Shown here in pieces: positions 43,201-51,747 of a stretch of DNA of 64,000 nt. The notes beneath the pieces are model-generated. The model ran no database searches. It saw nothing but the letters and a program-made list of their open reading frames with translations, and had not been told where the DNA came from. This DNA comes from an uncultured Collinsella sp. Lineage in GTDB: Bacteria > Actinomycetota > Coriobacteriia > Coriobacteriales > Coriobacteriaceae. The DNA lies in NCBI GenBank assembly GCA_902470365.1, contig CABRFZ010000003.1, positions 1 through 64,000 of the forward strand, read 5' to 3'. Position 1 is the stretch's first letter, and the number at the start of each line of letters is the position of its first letter. The position numbers and the translations under genes were made by a program.

Positions 43201-44163
43201 ATGGCAGATCGCGGCATCGTTGCGGTGTTCGGCAGCATGAACATGGACCTTTCGGTGGCGTGCGAGCGCATACCGCGTGCGGGCGAGACCGTCGGCGGCA
43301 GCGGGTTTATCACCAACGCCGGCGGCAAGGGCGCCAATCAGGCCGTAGCTGCCGCGCGTATGGGCGCGTGCACGCACATGATCGGCGCGGTCGGTCGCGA
43401 TGCGTTCGGCGCGTCGCTCGTGGCGGGGCTCCAAGGCGCCGGCGTGGACTGTGACTTTGTAGTGCATCGCGATGACGTGGAGACGGGAACGGCGACCATC
43501 ATTCGCTGCGAGGGCGACAACCGCATCATACTGTCACCGGGCGCCAACCATGCGCTTGCGGGCGCGGACGTTGCCTGCGCGCTGAGGCGTCTGGTGGCCC
43601 ATGAGCTCGACGGCGGCGCCAGCGAGATTGCCCCGGCTGCCGGAAGCGTCTTTATCGCCCAGGGCGAATGCGACCTTGCGGCGACGGCCGAGGCGCTTGT
43701 TTGCGCTCACGAGCTGGGGTTCTATACGGTCTTTAATCCAGCGCCCGCCTGCGAGCTGCCTGCGGAGGTCTGGCCTGCGGTCGACCTGGTCTGTCCCAAC
43801 GAGACCGAGTGCCAGGTGCTGACGGGCATTCTGCCCACGGATGACGCGAGTTGCGTCACCGCGCTCAATGCGCTGCTCGACAAGGGTGCCGGGGCTGCGG
43901 TCATCACGTTGGGCGGTGCCGGCTCGGTTTCGCTCGGCGATGGCGGTGAGCTGCTGCGCATGCCGGCACTTTCGAGTACGGTAGTCGATACCACGGCCGC
44001 CGGCGATACGTTTATCGGCGCGTTGGCGGCGGCTCGCCTAGAGGGCTTGCCGCTCTTTGAGTGCATGGCCGCGGGTGCTCGCGCCTCGGCAGTGACGGTG
44101 TCGCGCCTGGGCGCTCAGCAATCGATTCCCATGCGCACCGAAGTTGAACATTGGTTTGGTTAA
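43201..44163 (+). CDS. rbsK: Ribokinase (PfkB family)
   Basis: 320 residues. The N-terminal motif is GSMNMDLSV, the substrate lid block NAGGKGANQAVAAARMG, and the anion hole/catalytic Asp motif DTTAAGDTFIGALAA; all are intact. It would phosphorylate D-ribose to ribose-5-phosphate. GAGGAGG lies 6 nt before the ATG. It is followed 30 nt later by a nucleoside hydrolase, so the pair would convert nucleosides to base plus ribose and then trap the ribose. A related PfkB sugar or nucleoside kinase cannot be excluded. Confidence 0.85.
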   Translation: MADRGIVAVFGSMNMDLSVACERIPRAGETVGGSGFITNAGGKGANQAVAAARMGACTHMIGAVGRDAFGASLVAGLQGAGVDCDFVVHRDDVETGTATIIRCEGDNRIILSPGANHALAGADVACALRRLVAHELDGGASEIAPAAGSVFIAQGECDLAATAEALVCAHELGFYTVFNPAPACELPAEVWPAVDLVCPNETECQVLTGILPTDDASCVTALNALLDKGAGAAVITLGGAGSVSLGDGGELLRMPALSSTVVDTTAAGDTFIGALAAARLEGLPLFECMAAGARASAVTVSRLGAQQSIPMRTEVEHWFG

Positions 44164-44193
44164 ACGATAAAGACGGAGAAGCGGAGTAGAACA

Positions 44194-45168
44194 ATGGCAA
44201 TCAAGAAGCTGATCCTTGATCTGGATATGGGTGTGGACGATGCGATGGCGCTGGCCTATGCCATCGCGAGCCCCGAGGTGGAGCTCGTGGGCATCACCAC
44301 GTGCTTTGGTAACGTGCGCGTCGAGCAATCGGCGCACAATTGCCTGGCGGTGCTCGATCTGCTGGGTCGTCCCGAGGTGCCGGTGTACCTGGGCGCCGAC
44401 CGTCCTCTGCAGGCGACTGAGCCCTATACGCCGCCGGCGTCCACCGCGCTCATTCACGGCAAGAACGGCATCGGCGGCGCGAGCGTGCCCGCGTCGCCCT
44501 ACGAGCCGGTGGGGGCGACCTCGGCCGACGGCAACGCCGCGGTCGATTATCTGATCGATGCCGCGCGCACCTATGGTCCCGATCTGGTCTACGTGGCGAC
44601 TGGCCCGCTCTCCAACCTGGCGCTCGCCCTGGAGCGCGATGCGGCAGCGATGATGTCCATCGGCCGCGTGGTCGTGATGGGCGGCGCCCTTACCGTGCCC
44701 GGCAACGTGAGCGCGGGCGCCGAGGCCAATATGGCGAGCGACCCCGAGGCAGCCGACGCGGTGCTGCGCTCGGGCCGTAAGCTCACCATGGTGGGTCTGG
44801 ACGTGACGCATCGCGTGGTGCTCACACGCCGCGACATTGCCGGCTGGACGGGCTCGGGCACCATGGCGGGCTGCGCATTTGCGAGCATGGTCGAGCACTA
44901 CATTGGCTCGTACGAGATGAACGCACCCTACCTGGGTGGTTGTGCGCTGCACGATCCGCTGGCCGTTGCCGTGGCGATCGACCCCACGCTCGTAGGTGCG
45001 CTCGGCTGCAACCTGCGTGTTGATCTGCTGGGCGAGTACCGCGGTCGCACCATCTGCGATGAGCGCCGCCTGTCCGATCCGGACAAGAGCGCGCTTGTGG
45101 CACTGACCGTGGATGCTCCGCGCTTCCTGTCCGAGTTCAAGACGCGTATGGCCCGCGTCCTGGGCTAA
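44194..45168 (+). CDS. Inosine/uridine-preferring nucleoside hydrolase
   Basis: 324 residues. The calcium-binding N-terminus reads LDLDMGVDDAMALAYA, equivalent to the family's DTDPGxDD. The block VYVATGPLSNLALALE and late VGLDVTH and CALHDPLAVA (metal Asp) are conserved. It hydrolyses the N-glycosidic bond of ribonucleosides. The preferred base is not predictable. It is probably co-transcribed with ribokinase. Confidence 0.92.
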   Translation: MAIKKLILDLDMGVDDAMALAYAIASPEVELVGITTCFGNVRVEQSAHNCLAVLDLLGRPEVPVYLGADRPLQATEPYTPPASTALIHGKNGIGGASVPASPYEPVGATSADGNAAVDYLIDAARTYGPDLVYVATGPLSNLALALERDAAAMMSIGRVVVMGGALTVPGNVSAGAEANMASDPEAADAVLRSGRKLTMVGLDVTHRVVLTRRDIAGWTGSGTMAGCAFASMVEHYIGSYEMNAPYLGGCALHDPLAVAVAIDPTLVGALGCNLRVDLLGEYRGRTICDERRLSDPDKSALVALTVDAPRFLSEFKTRMARVLG

Positions 45169-45176
45169 GTTGTCTT

Positions 45177-45248
45177 TTTGGGACGGGGCTTTTTTGACTG
45201 TTATGATTGGTGCGACCATTCGAACCAGCTAAAAGAGCCCGTCCCAAA
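45177..45248 (+). promoter_or_regulatory. Hairpin and promoter before luxS
   Basis: TTTGGGACGGGGCTTTTTT (45177 on) pairs imperfectly with AAAAGAGCCCGTCCCAAA (45231-45248). TTGGGA (45178) and TATGAT (45202) at 18-bp spacing form a plausible promoter inside it. It might instead terminate the nucleoside-hydrolase transcript. Confidence 0.35.
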
Positions 45249-45270
45249 TTGACTACCGAGAGGATCTGCC

Positions 45271-45759
45271 ATGGAGCGCATTTCGAGCTTTTCCGTTGAC
45301 CATCTGTTGCTTGAGCCCGGCGTGTATGTGAGTCGTATCGACCGCGATCCGGCGACCGGGGCCGCCGTCACCACCTTTGACCTGCGCCTGACCACGCCCA
45401 ACAAGGAGCCGGTCATGAACACGGCCGAGTGCCACACCATCGAGCACCTGGGCGCGACGTTCCTTCGCAATCATGCCGAGTGGTCGGGCCGCATTGTCTA
45501 CTTTGGCCCCATGGGCTGCCGCACGGGCTTCTACCTGGTTGTGTTTGGCGAGGTGACGAGCGAGGAGATCCTGCCGCTCGTGCGTGAGCTGTTCGAGTTT
45601 GTCGCCGGCTTTGAGGGCGATGTCCCCGGTGCCGCTCCCGAGGAATGCGGTAACTACCTGGACCAGAACCTCCCCATGGCCAACTGGCTTGCGCGCCGCT
45701 ACCTCGACCGCGACCTGGCCGATATCGACGAGAAGCACCTGCACTATCAGCAGGCGTAA
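45271..45759 (+). CDS. luxS: S-ribosylhomocysteine lyase
   Basis: 162 residues, normal for LuxS. The zinc ligands HTIEH, the catalytic Cys in GPMGCRTGFYL and the late EECGNYLDQN block are all present. It cleaves S-ribosylhomocysteine to homocysteine and DPD, the autoinducer-2 precursor, in the activated methyl cycle. GAGAGGA precedes the ATG. No pfs or methionine genes adjoin it. Confidence 0.97.
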   Translation: MERISSFSVDHLLLEPGVYVSRIDRDPATGAAVTTFDLRLTTPNKEPVMNTAECHTIEHLGATFLRNHAEWSGRIVYFGPMGCRTGFYLVVFGEVTSEEILPLVRELFEFVAGFEGDVPGAAPEECGNYLDQNLPMANWLARRYLDRDLADIDEKHLHYQQA

Positions 45760-45788
45760 GGGCTTTATCGCCCAAAACGCGCGCATTG

Positions 45789-45819
45789 GGCGCCTTCGCT
45801 TATGCGGGGGTGCCTTTTT
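45789..45819 (+). terminator. Weak intrinsic terminator after luxS
   Basis: GGCGCC pairs with GGTGCC (one G-T) around a 14-nt loop, then TTTTT. Confidence 0.45.
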
Positions 45820-45903
45820 GCTGAGTGGTCGGGACGAGTGTTTAAAATCGCTTATGTTTGTTCTAGAATGTTCATACTGTCACATAAACGAACAGGAGCG
45901 AAC

Positions 45904-46548
45904 ATGCATATCTACTCTGTCAACGATCCCGAGTTCAAGTCCTATGGCAACGTTTGGGATAACGTTCCGTCCGAGCTTACGTCGCCCGTGCTCGAGGCGC
46001 TCTCTGCCACGCCCATTCCCGAGGGCAGCAAGTACGTTGCAAGTGCGCCGGAGCTCGAGGACGTCAAGGATGCCGACAAGCTTGGCTTTCTCATGTTTGG
46101 TGGCCGTCCCTTCCAGCTCGGCTGGTGCAACGGCCACAATACACGACTCAACTGCCTGGAGTATCACCGCGCGAGCGAATTCAACCTGGGCGCTCGCGAC
46201 TTTATCCTGCTCGTGGCGCATCGCTGGGAGATCGAGGACGGCAAGCTCGACACCGCGTGCGTCAAGGCGTTTCGCGTGCCGGCGGGTACGGTCGTCGAAG
46301 TCTACAATACCACGCTCCACTACACGCCGTGCATGGTCGACGACGGTGGCTTCCAGGTGATGGTGGCGCTGCCCGCCGGCACCAACGGCCCGCGCCCCGA
46401 GGTCGCGGCCGACATGCCTGCGGCCGGCGACAGCTACTGCTACTGGAAGGCCGACAAGTGGGTCCTCTGCCATGCTGACAGCCCCAAGGCAGCCGAAGGC
46501 GGCTACGTAGGCCTCATCGGCAAAAATCTCGACATCACCGTGGACTAG
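45904..46548 (+). CDS. DUF4867 family protein, cupin-like
   Basis: 214 residues. It shows the sequence pattern of DUF4867 (MHIYSVNDPEFKSYG, WCNGHNTRLNCLEYHRASE, LPAGTNGPRP). The H/E-rich block CLEYHRASEFN and the late H of TTLHYTPC fit a double-stranded beta-helix (cupin) metal site; this is inferred. Family members often sit with sugar-metabolism genes; here the neighbours are luxS and a sensor operon. CAGGAG precedes the ATG. Upstream, TGTTCATACT..ACGAACA hints at an operator dyad. Confidence 0.8.
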   Translation: MHIYSVNDPEFKSYGNVWDNVPSELTSPVLEALSATPIPEGSKYVASAPELEDVKDADKLGFLMFGGRPFQLGWCNGHNTRLNCLEYHRASEFNLGARDFILLVAHRWEIEDGKLDTACVKAFRVPAGTVVEVYNTTLHYTPCMVDDGGFQVMVALPAGTNGPRPEVAADMPAAGDSYCYWKADKWVLCHADSPKAAEGGYVGLIGKNLDITVD

Positions 46549-46553
46549 CGCAT

Positions 46554-46604
46554 CGCCCCAAACCACCACAAAGGTGCCTGTCTCCTTTGCGGTGGTTTGG
46601 GGCG
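46554..46604. repeat. 21-bp hairpin after the DUF4867 gene
   Basis: 46554-46574 (CGCCCCAAACCACCACAAAGG) pairs with 46584-46604 with one mismatch and a 9-nt loop. A related motif, AAACCACCGCAAAGG on the minus strand, occurs in the mgtA leader near 60090. Confidence 0.75.
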
Positions 46605-46717
46605 GGCGGATATCGGGAAGTGCCAGACGGGGGAGGCTGCCGGGCGCCTTGCCGTCTGCGGATTTTGGGACATGTGGCCCGCTTTTTGAGCCTGCCTGTC
46701 GGTACACTAAAAGCGCT

Positions 46718-48601
46718 ATGGGTACCCGCGCACGACATATTGGCAACGCGGCCGCCCGATCCGCACCCGTGGCGGATCCCAGGGGCGGCAGGCTCTTCGC
46801 CATGCCGCGATTCCTTGTTGGCATAACACATCAGGTGTACCGCCACCGCGTCTTTGCTATCGCCGGTGTCATCACCGCGATGTTCCTCATGCTTTTGGCA
46901 GTCTTGCCGGCGCTGTTCGCCTTCGACTCCAAACTTTCTAACGCCGTGCCCGCCTATAGCGAGGTGTCCGAAGAGGTCGTGGATGCGCTCGTCCATTCGA
47001 GCTCTCTGCCGTTGCTTGTTGCCGCAATTGCATTTTCGATCTGGGGCGTATCGGTCTATCTGCGCTGTTTGGACTATGTGTTGCGCCGCCGTCTTGTTGC
47101 CATCGCCACCATCTGCGCCCTGTGGATGATCGAAGTCATTCTCAAGTACAAGTCGTTCACGCCGTTCTATGCCACCGTGCTGTGGTACCTGTACTACGTG
47201 CCCATGACGCTCATTCCGCTGCTCTACCAGTTGTGTGGTCTGCGCCTTGCGGGCCTGGAGCAACACCGCCTGGGTCGCCGCTACTGCGCTGCGCTGTGGA
47301 TTATGGCTATCCTGCTTATCGGATTTGTGCTCACCAACGATTTTCACCAGCAGGTCTTCCACTTTGACCGTACAAGCGACACCTGGAGTAACGATTACAC
47401 GTACGGCTGGGGTTATTTCGCCGTCCTCGTGTGGACGGCCTTTAACTTTGTGGCCTTTTTTATCCTGGTGGGCCGGTCCTCGTCCTTTCGCATCCAACGT
47501 TTCTCGGGCACGGCGGCGCTCGTGCTGCTGGGCGGCGCGTTCTTTGCCATCTCATATGCGTTGCGCGTGCCCTGGGCATGGAGGCTCAACTTCTCGCTCG
47601 TCAATTGCGTCTTGTGCGTGGTGGCGATGGAAATCTGTCTCGATTGCGGTGTCGTTCCGTCATATCACGACATCGCCGGCATTTTCGACACCTTGCCGCT
47701 TGACCTCAAAGTTCTAACGCGCGACCTGCAGGAAGTCTATGCCACGCCAGTGTCAAAGCCAATGCCGGTAGGCGTGCGCGAGGAGTTGCGGACCCAGGCG
47801 CACAGCCGCGCCCATGCCTTTGCCGTGGCGTCCGATCCCGATGTGATGTACCGTGCCTTTCCACTGCTGGGCGGATCGGCCCTGCTTGCCCAAGACGTGT
47901 CGGATCTCAACGAGCTTAACCGTGAACTGGCACATCGTCGTATGGAGCTGCAGCGTCAAAATGAGCTGCTCGCCGCCGACTACGACCTTAAGACGCACCT
48001 GGCAGACCAAGAGGCCGAGACCTTGCTGGTCCAAGACGTGGACCAGGCGCTTGCCCGCGCGCTCGAAGGGATGTACGACCTGCTGAGCTCGCTGCCGTCG
48101 TTGACCGATGAATCGTCTTCGCACGAGCGTTACCGCATGCTGCAGCGCGCCAAGATGCTCGTCGCCTATTGCAAGCGCAAGGGGTCGCTCACGTTGGCAC
48201 AGCACGGGGAGAGCGGTTTTGATCGCGACCGCATTCAGCTCATTGCCAACGAGCTCGCAAGCGACCTGCGCACCATCGATATCGATTGCGCCTCGATTAT
48301 CGCCATACGGCGCCCGTTGCACGCCAGTACGGTAAGCGCCCTGTACGACTGCGTGTATGACTTTGCGTTTTTTGCCTACACCACCGACCATCCGGCGCTT
48401 ATGTATCACTTGGGCGACCATGACCGATGCAGTGTCGAGCTACGCGCCACGCTTTTTTCCAACGATGATGCAGATCTTTCGCAGACGCCCGCTGCGCAAG
48501 AGCTCGATAGCGCTCTGCAAGGGCGCAAGGTGGCATACCGCCTTGAGGGCGAGCCCGGCCAGCTGCGCATGATCGTCTTGATGCCGAGGGCGGGTGAGTG
48601 A
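46718..48601 (+). CDS. Seven-helix sensor protein with degenerate kinase-like C-terminus
   Basis: About 627 residues. About seven membrane helices lie in the first ~320 residues, as in 7TM-type sensor kinases. The cytosolic half has a long coiled coil (~390-450: ELNRELAHRRMELQRQNELLAADYD) and a C-terminal region of kinase-like size and secondary structure. No REIHD-type phosphorylation box, N-box (E-x3-N) or G-box could be found. It lies 2 nt upstream of a complete histidine kinase and response regulator, so it probably feeds a signal to that kinase. The start could be 46718 or 46802 (MPRFLVG); neither has a strong ribosome site. Confidence 0.7.
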   Translation: MGTRARHIGNAAARSAPVADPRGGRLFAMPRFLVGITHQVYRHRVFAIAGVITAMFLMLLAVLPALFAFDSKLSNAVPAYSEVSEEVVDALVHSSSLPLLVAAIAFSIWGVSVYLRCLDYVLRRRLVAIATICALWMIEVILKYKSFTPFYATVLWYLYYVPMTLIPLLYQLCGLRLAGLEQHRLGRRYCAALWIMAILLIGFVLTNDFHQQVFHFDRTSDTWSNDYTYGWGYFAVLVWTAFNFVAFFILVGRSSSFRIQRFSGTAALVLLGGAFFAISYALRVPWAWRLNFSLVNCVLCVVAMEICLDCGVVPSYHDIAGIFDTLPLDLKVLTRDLQEVYATPVSKPMPVGVREELRTQAHSRAHAFAVASDPDVMYRAFPLLGGSALLAQDVSDLNELNRELAHRRMELQRQNELLAADYDLKTHLADQEAETLLVQDVDQALARALEGMYDLLSSLPSLTDESSSHERYRMLQRAKMLVAYCKRKGSLTLAQHGESGFDRDRIQLIANELASDLRTIDIDCASIIAIRRPLHASTVSALYDCVYDFAFFAYTTDHPALMYHLGDHDRCSVELRATLFSNDDADLSQTPAAQELDSALQGRKVAYRLEGEPGQLRMIVLMPRAGE

Positions 48602-48603
48602 CG

Positions 48604-50097
48604 ATGCAGATTTCGCTCATTCTTCCCCAAATCGTTGCGCTCGATGTTGTCTTTGCCCTGGCTGCGTGTCTGCAGACGATCCACGTCCCGCTCATCGCAT
48701 CGCGCCGCTCGTCCTATAACCGTAAGGTGATTTGTGCCTACGAGGCGAGCCTTGTGCTTCACCTAGTTATTTCGGCGCTCATCTTGTTCGCGTCGTCTGG
48801 CTCATATCTGGTGGCGCCGCTTGACGTTTGCGCCAGGGCAATGGGCGGAGCGTTGTGGCTCAATGCCGTGATCTTTGCCTACGGCGTGGTGCTTATGGTG
48901 CGCTATCGTCGCCCCGTCATGCTGGTCGAGCTGCTGCTTGTTGTCACCGTTACACCGCCGGTGGTTTTTGCCATGGGCTCGGCGTGGACCGTTGTCCTTA
49001 TCGCAGAGGGAGCGTTCTTCCTGTTCCGTTCCATCGCGGCGCTCTTGATGGATGTCCGCAACCGCCAGGAGGATATCACCATGTTCTCGACGATCGAGAC
49101 CATCAACGTGATTCCCGTGGGCATCCTGTATCTGGACCCGAGGGGCCGTCCGCTGCTCATGAACCGCTGCATGCGCAAAAACCTGGTGGAGCTTCATATG
49201 CCCACCGACCTAGGCGATATGAGCGGTACATGGAACGACCTGCGCAAACTCAGCATGCAAATGCCCGAAAGCAGCAGGAACCGTGTGCGGATTAATCTGG
49301 ACCGCTTTGGTGAGGCGCGCGTTGTGGTCGAGGTTTCTCCCGCCGAGATTCGCTTGTTCGTGCACGATGACGTTATGGTTTCGGGCCGCCTCTTCGAGCG
49401 CATTATCGGTCTGGATGTAACAGAGTATGCGCATGCCCATGATCGCCTAGCGCAAGCCAACCACCTGCTTGAGCTTGCGGGCCAAGAGCTCCAAGCCCAG
49501 ATCGAAGAAGTCAAAAAAGTTGCTGACAATGCGGCCTATCTGCGTATGCGCGCTCGCGTGCACGACGTGATCGGGCAGCGCCTGTCCATTCTCCATCGTT
49601 ATCTGGAGGAAGGGCGCCTGGATGACGAGTCACTCGAGCAGATCGACCCGCTGCTGCGCTCAATCGCTGCCGATCTGCGCAGCGGGGGCGACACCGAACC
49701 GGCAGAGCAATTGGGCGATATCGTCCATGCCTTTGGCCTGGTGAGCGTGCAGATCGATGTGGAGGGCGAGCTGCCAAACGACGCGCGTGTCGCCGCAGCA
49801 TTTTTGCAGATTATCCGCGAAGCCTCGACCAATGCCACCAAGCATGCACAGGCCCATCAGGTCCATGTGCGCCTGTGGCAGGAGGGGACAGAAGACGGCG
49901 CTGTCGCGCGGATGGTCGTTTCTAACGACGGCGCGCCTGCACCCGTATCGTATCGCGAGGGAACGGGTATCCCAGGTATGAGGCATGTCGCACAGAATCT
50001 GGGCGGCAGCCTGGAAGTCCACACCGCCCCGCCCTTCACGCTTACGGTGTCCATCCCGCTCGCCTCCAGCGCCACGGTCCAAAGGAGAAGTTCATGA
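48604..50097 (+). CDS. Sensor histidine kinase with PAS-like domain
   Basis: 497 residues. About six membrane helices (1-~155) precede a PAS-like module (TINVIPVGILYLDPRGRPLLMN, ~160-285) and a coiled coil. The phosphorylation helix RARVHDVIGQRLSIL lies near 320, with ATPase motifs REASTNATKHA and GTGIPGMRHVAQNLGG. It is of the NarX/DegS (HisKA_3-like) type, matching the NarL-type regulator whose ATG overlaps its TGA by 4 bp. It forms an operon with the degenerate sensor upstream. Signal unknown. Confidence 0.88.
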   Translation: MQISLILPQIVALDVVFALAACLQTIHVPLIASRRSSYNRKVICAYEASLVLHLVISALILFASSGSYLVAPLDVCARAMGGALWLNAVIFAYGVVLMVRYRRPVMLVELLLVVTVTPPVVFAMGSAWTVVLIAEGAFFLFRSIAALLMDVRNRQEDITMFSTIETINVIPVGILYLDPRGRPLLMNRCMRKNLVELHMPTDLGDMSGTWNDLRKLSMQMPESSRNRVRINLDRFGEARVVVEVSPAEIRLFVHDDVMVSGRLFERIIGLDVTEYAHAHDRLAQANHLLELAGQELQAQIEEVKKVADNAAYLRMRARVHDVIGQRLSILHRYLEEGRLDDESLEQIDPLLRSIAADLRSGGDTEPAEQLGDIVHAFGLVSVQIDVEGELPNDARVAAAFLQIIREASTNATKHAQAHQVHVRLWQEGTEDGAVARMVVSNDGAPAPVSYREGTGIPGMRHVAQNLGGSLEVHTAPPFTLTVSIPLASSATVQRRSS

Positions 50098-50714
50098 TTC
50101 GCGTGTTAATCGTCGAAGACCAGGCTATCTTGCGCGAGAGCCTCGCGCGCTCCGTCGGTGACCAGCCCGACATGACGGTTGTTGCCGCGATCGCCGACGC
50201 CTCGGATGCCTTGGACGTTGTGCTTAAGGAGCGCCCGGACATGATACTGATGGACGTATGCACCGAGCATGATTCCAACGGCATCGTGGCGGCGGCGCGC
50301 ATCAAAGAACAACTGCCCGAGTGCCGCGTCATTATCATGACGGGTATGCCCGAAATCACCTTTGTGGACCAGGCGCGCGAGGCGGGCGTCGACAGCTTTG
50401 TGTACAAGAACGTCGGTATCGACGAGCTTTTCGCCGTGATGCGCTCCACGTTGGCGGGTTACTGCACGTTTCCCAAGCCGCCCGAGAGCATCTTCTCGGG
50501 CACGGCGGCCCTCGACGATGTCGAGCTGTCGATCTTGCGCCTTGCCTGCGAGGGTAAAAGCCGCCGCGAGATCGCGGCCGAGCTGTTTATGAGTGAGGGC
50601 ACCATCAAACGCCGCATCTCGGAGATTCTCAATAAGACCGGCTACGACAACATCATGCGCTTGGCCGTGCGCGCAGTAACGGAGGGTAGCATCGTTCCCA
50701 ACATGGAGCGCTAG
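50094..50714 (+). CDS. NarL/LuxR-family response regulator
   Basis: 206 residues. The receiver has acidic residues E8-D9, acceptor D54 (MILMDVCTEHDSNG), T in IMTGMPE and K in FVYKNVG. The C-terminal helix-turn-helix contains LSILRLACEGKSRREIAAELFMSEGTIKRRI. The D54-x5 region is slightly unusual, with VCTEHDSNG in place of the common MPxxxG loop. It is the last gene of the three-gene signalling operon. Targets are unknown. Confidence 0.9.
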   Translation: MIRVLIVEDQAILRESLARSVGDQPDMTVVAAIADASDALDVVLKERPDMILMDVCTEHDSNGIVAAARIKEQLPECRVIIMTGMPEITFVDQAREAGVDSFVYKNVGIDELFAVMRSTLAGYCTFPKPPESIFSGTAALDDVELSILRLACEGKSRREIAAELFMSEGTIKRRISEILNKTGYDNIMRLAVRAVTEGSIVPNMER

Positions 50715-50741
50715 CGCTCGCTACGCATCGGCATAAAGCGG

Positions 50742-50772
50742 CGGGGCCGCAGGATCAACTCCTGCGGCCCCG
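50742..50772 (+). terminator. Perfect 13-bp GC hairpin
   Basis: CGGGGCCGCAGGA pairs fully with TCCTGCGGCCCCG, 28 nt after the response regulator stop. It lies between convergent genes and lacks a long U-run. Confidence 0.6.
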
Positions 50773-50824
50773 TCTGGCATGTGCGCGGATGTGTCCGCCA
50801 ATCCGCGGCTGTCGTGGTCTGCCG

Positions 50825-51667
50825 CTACGCGATGGTCGCGGTGTAGGAGGCGACGTCCTCGTAGGAATCGGTCAGGTAGGCGTCGATGCCGATGGTCGTA
50901 TTGACGAGGTCATCAAGGCTATCGAGCGTGCCCTTCGAGAAGGTGAACTCTTCGGTGGCGTTGGTGCCGGGCATCAGGTGAGCCGAGAACCAGGCTTCCT
51001 TCATGGTGCCGTTGACGTTGGTCTTGCCGGTGGGGGCGTAGAAGGTCAGGTCCTTGTCGCTCTTGTTGGTGATGTTGACGACAAAGCCGATGTCGCCCCA
51101 GTCGTCCTTGAACTTCTCGGTGATGGTGATGGTGCACAGATCGTCATCGGCGACGGTGACGGCGGGGGAGATTTCGACGCTCTGGACATCTTCGTCTTCG
51201 ACGGCCTCATCGATCTCTTCTTCCTTCTCGGCCGCCTCGCGATCCTTCTTCACCGTACCGGACAGGTCCTTGTCGGACTTGGTAAAGACAAGATTGCCGT
51301 CATCTTCTTCGAGAATGAGTTTGCCGTCCTTGAGCTTCATGTCATGCGACTCGTCTTCGGCGGTGATGGTTACGGTGGCGGCGTCCTTTGCCTCCCATTT
51401 AAGGTCGACGACTTCAAGGAACAGGTCGAGGGCGCCTGTACCGTCCTCATCGAGAATCAGGACGCAGTGGACACCCCAATCCTCGAGCATCTTCATGTAC
51501 TCATCGGTCAGCTCTTCGCCCTCCATGGTTCCACCCGAGAGTTCCCAGCTGCCGACGAAGTTGGCCTTGGGGTCTTTGCCGCCGCTGCTGCAGCCCGTCA
51601 GGGCAAAGGCAAGCGCCAAGATACATGTCAGGAATGCGAGCGCGGACTTTTTGAACGTTGTCTTCAT
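50825..51667 (-). CDS. Lipoprotein of unknown function (DUF5067-like)
   Basis: 280 residues. A signal peptide ends in the lipobox ALTGC, so it is a membrane-anchored lipoprotein. Residues ~40-130 are a lipocalin-like beta region (GSWELSGGTMEGEELT..). A Lys/Glu-rich linker (~135-160) follows. Residues ~170-280 form an immunoglobulin-like beta sandwich (ITNKSDKDLTFYAPTG..). The ribosome site AAGGAGG fixes the start at 51667. Binding partner not predictable. Confidence 0.75.
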   Translation of the reverse strand: MKTTFKKSALAFLTCILALAFALTGCSSGGKDPKANFVGSWELSGGTMEGEELTDEYMKMLEDWGVHCVLILDEDGTGALDLFLEVVDLKWEAKDAATVTITAEDESHDMKLKDGKLILEEDDGNLVFTKSDKDLSGTVKKDREAAEKEEEIDEAVEDEDVQSVEISPAVTVADDDLCTITITEKFKDDWGDIGFVVNITNKSDKDLTFYAPTGKTNVNGTMKEAWFSAHLMPGTNATEEFTFSKGTLDSLDDLVNTTIGIDAYLTDSYEDVASYTATIA

Positions 51668-51747
51668 GGTGTCCTCCTTCATCGAACGAAACCCATAGAA
51701 GCAAATGCGGGGGTGGCGGATCCCCCGCCAATTACCAGATAGAGGGG

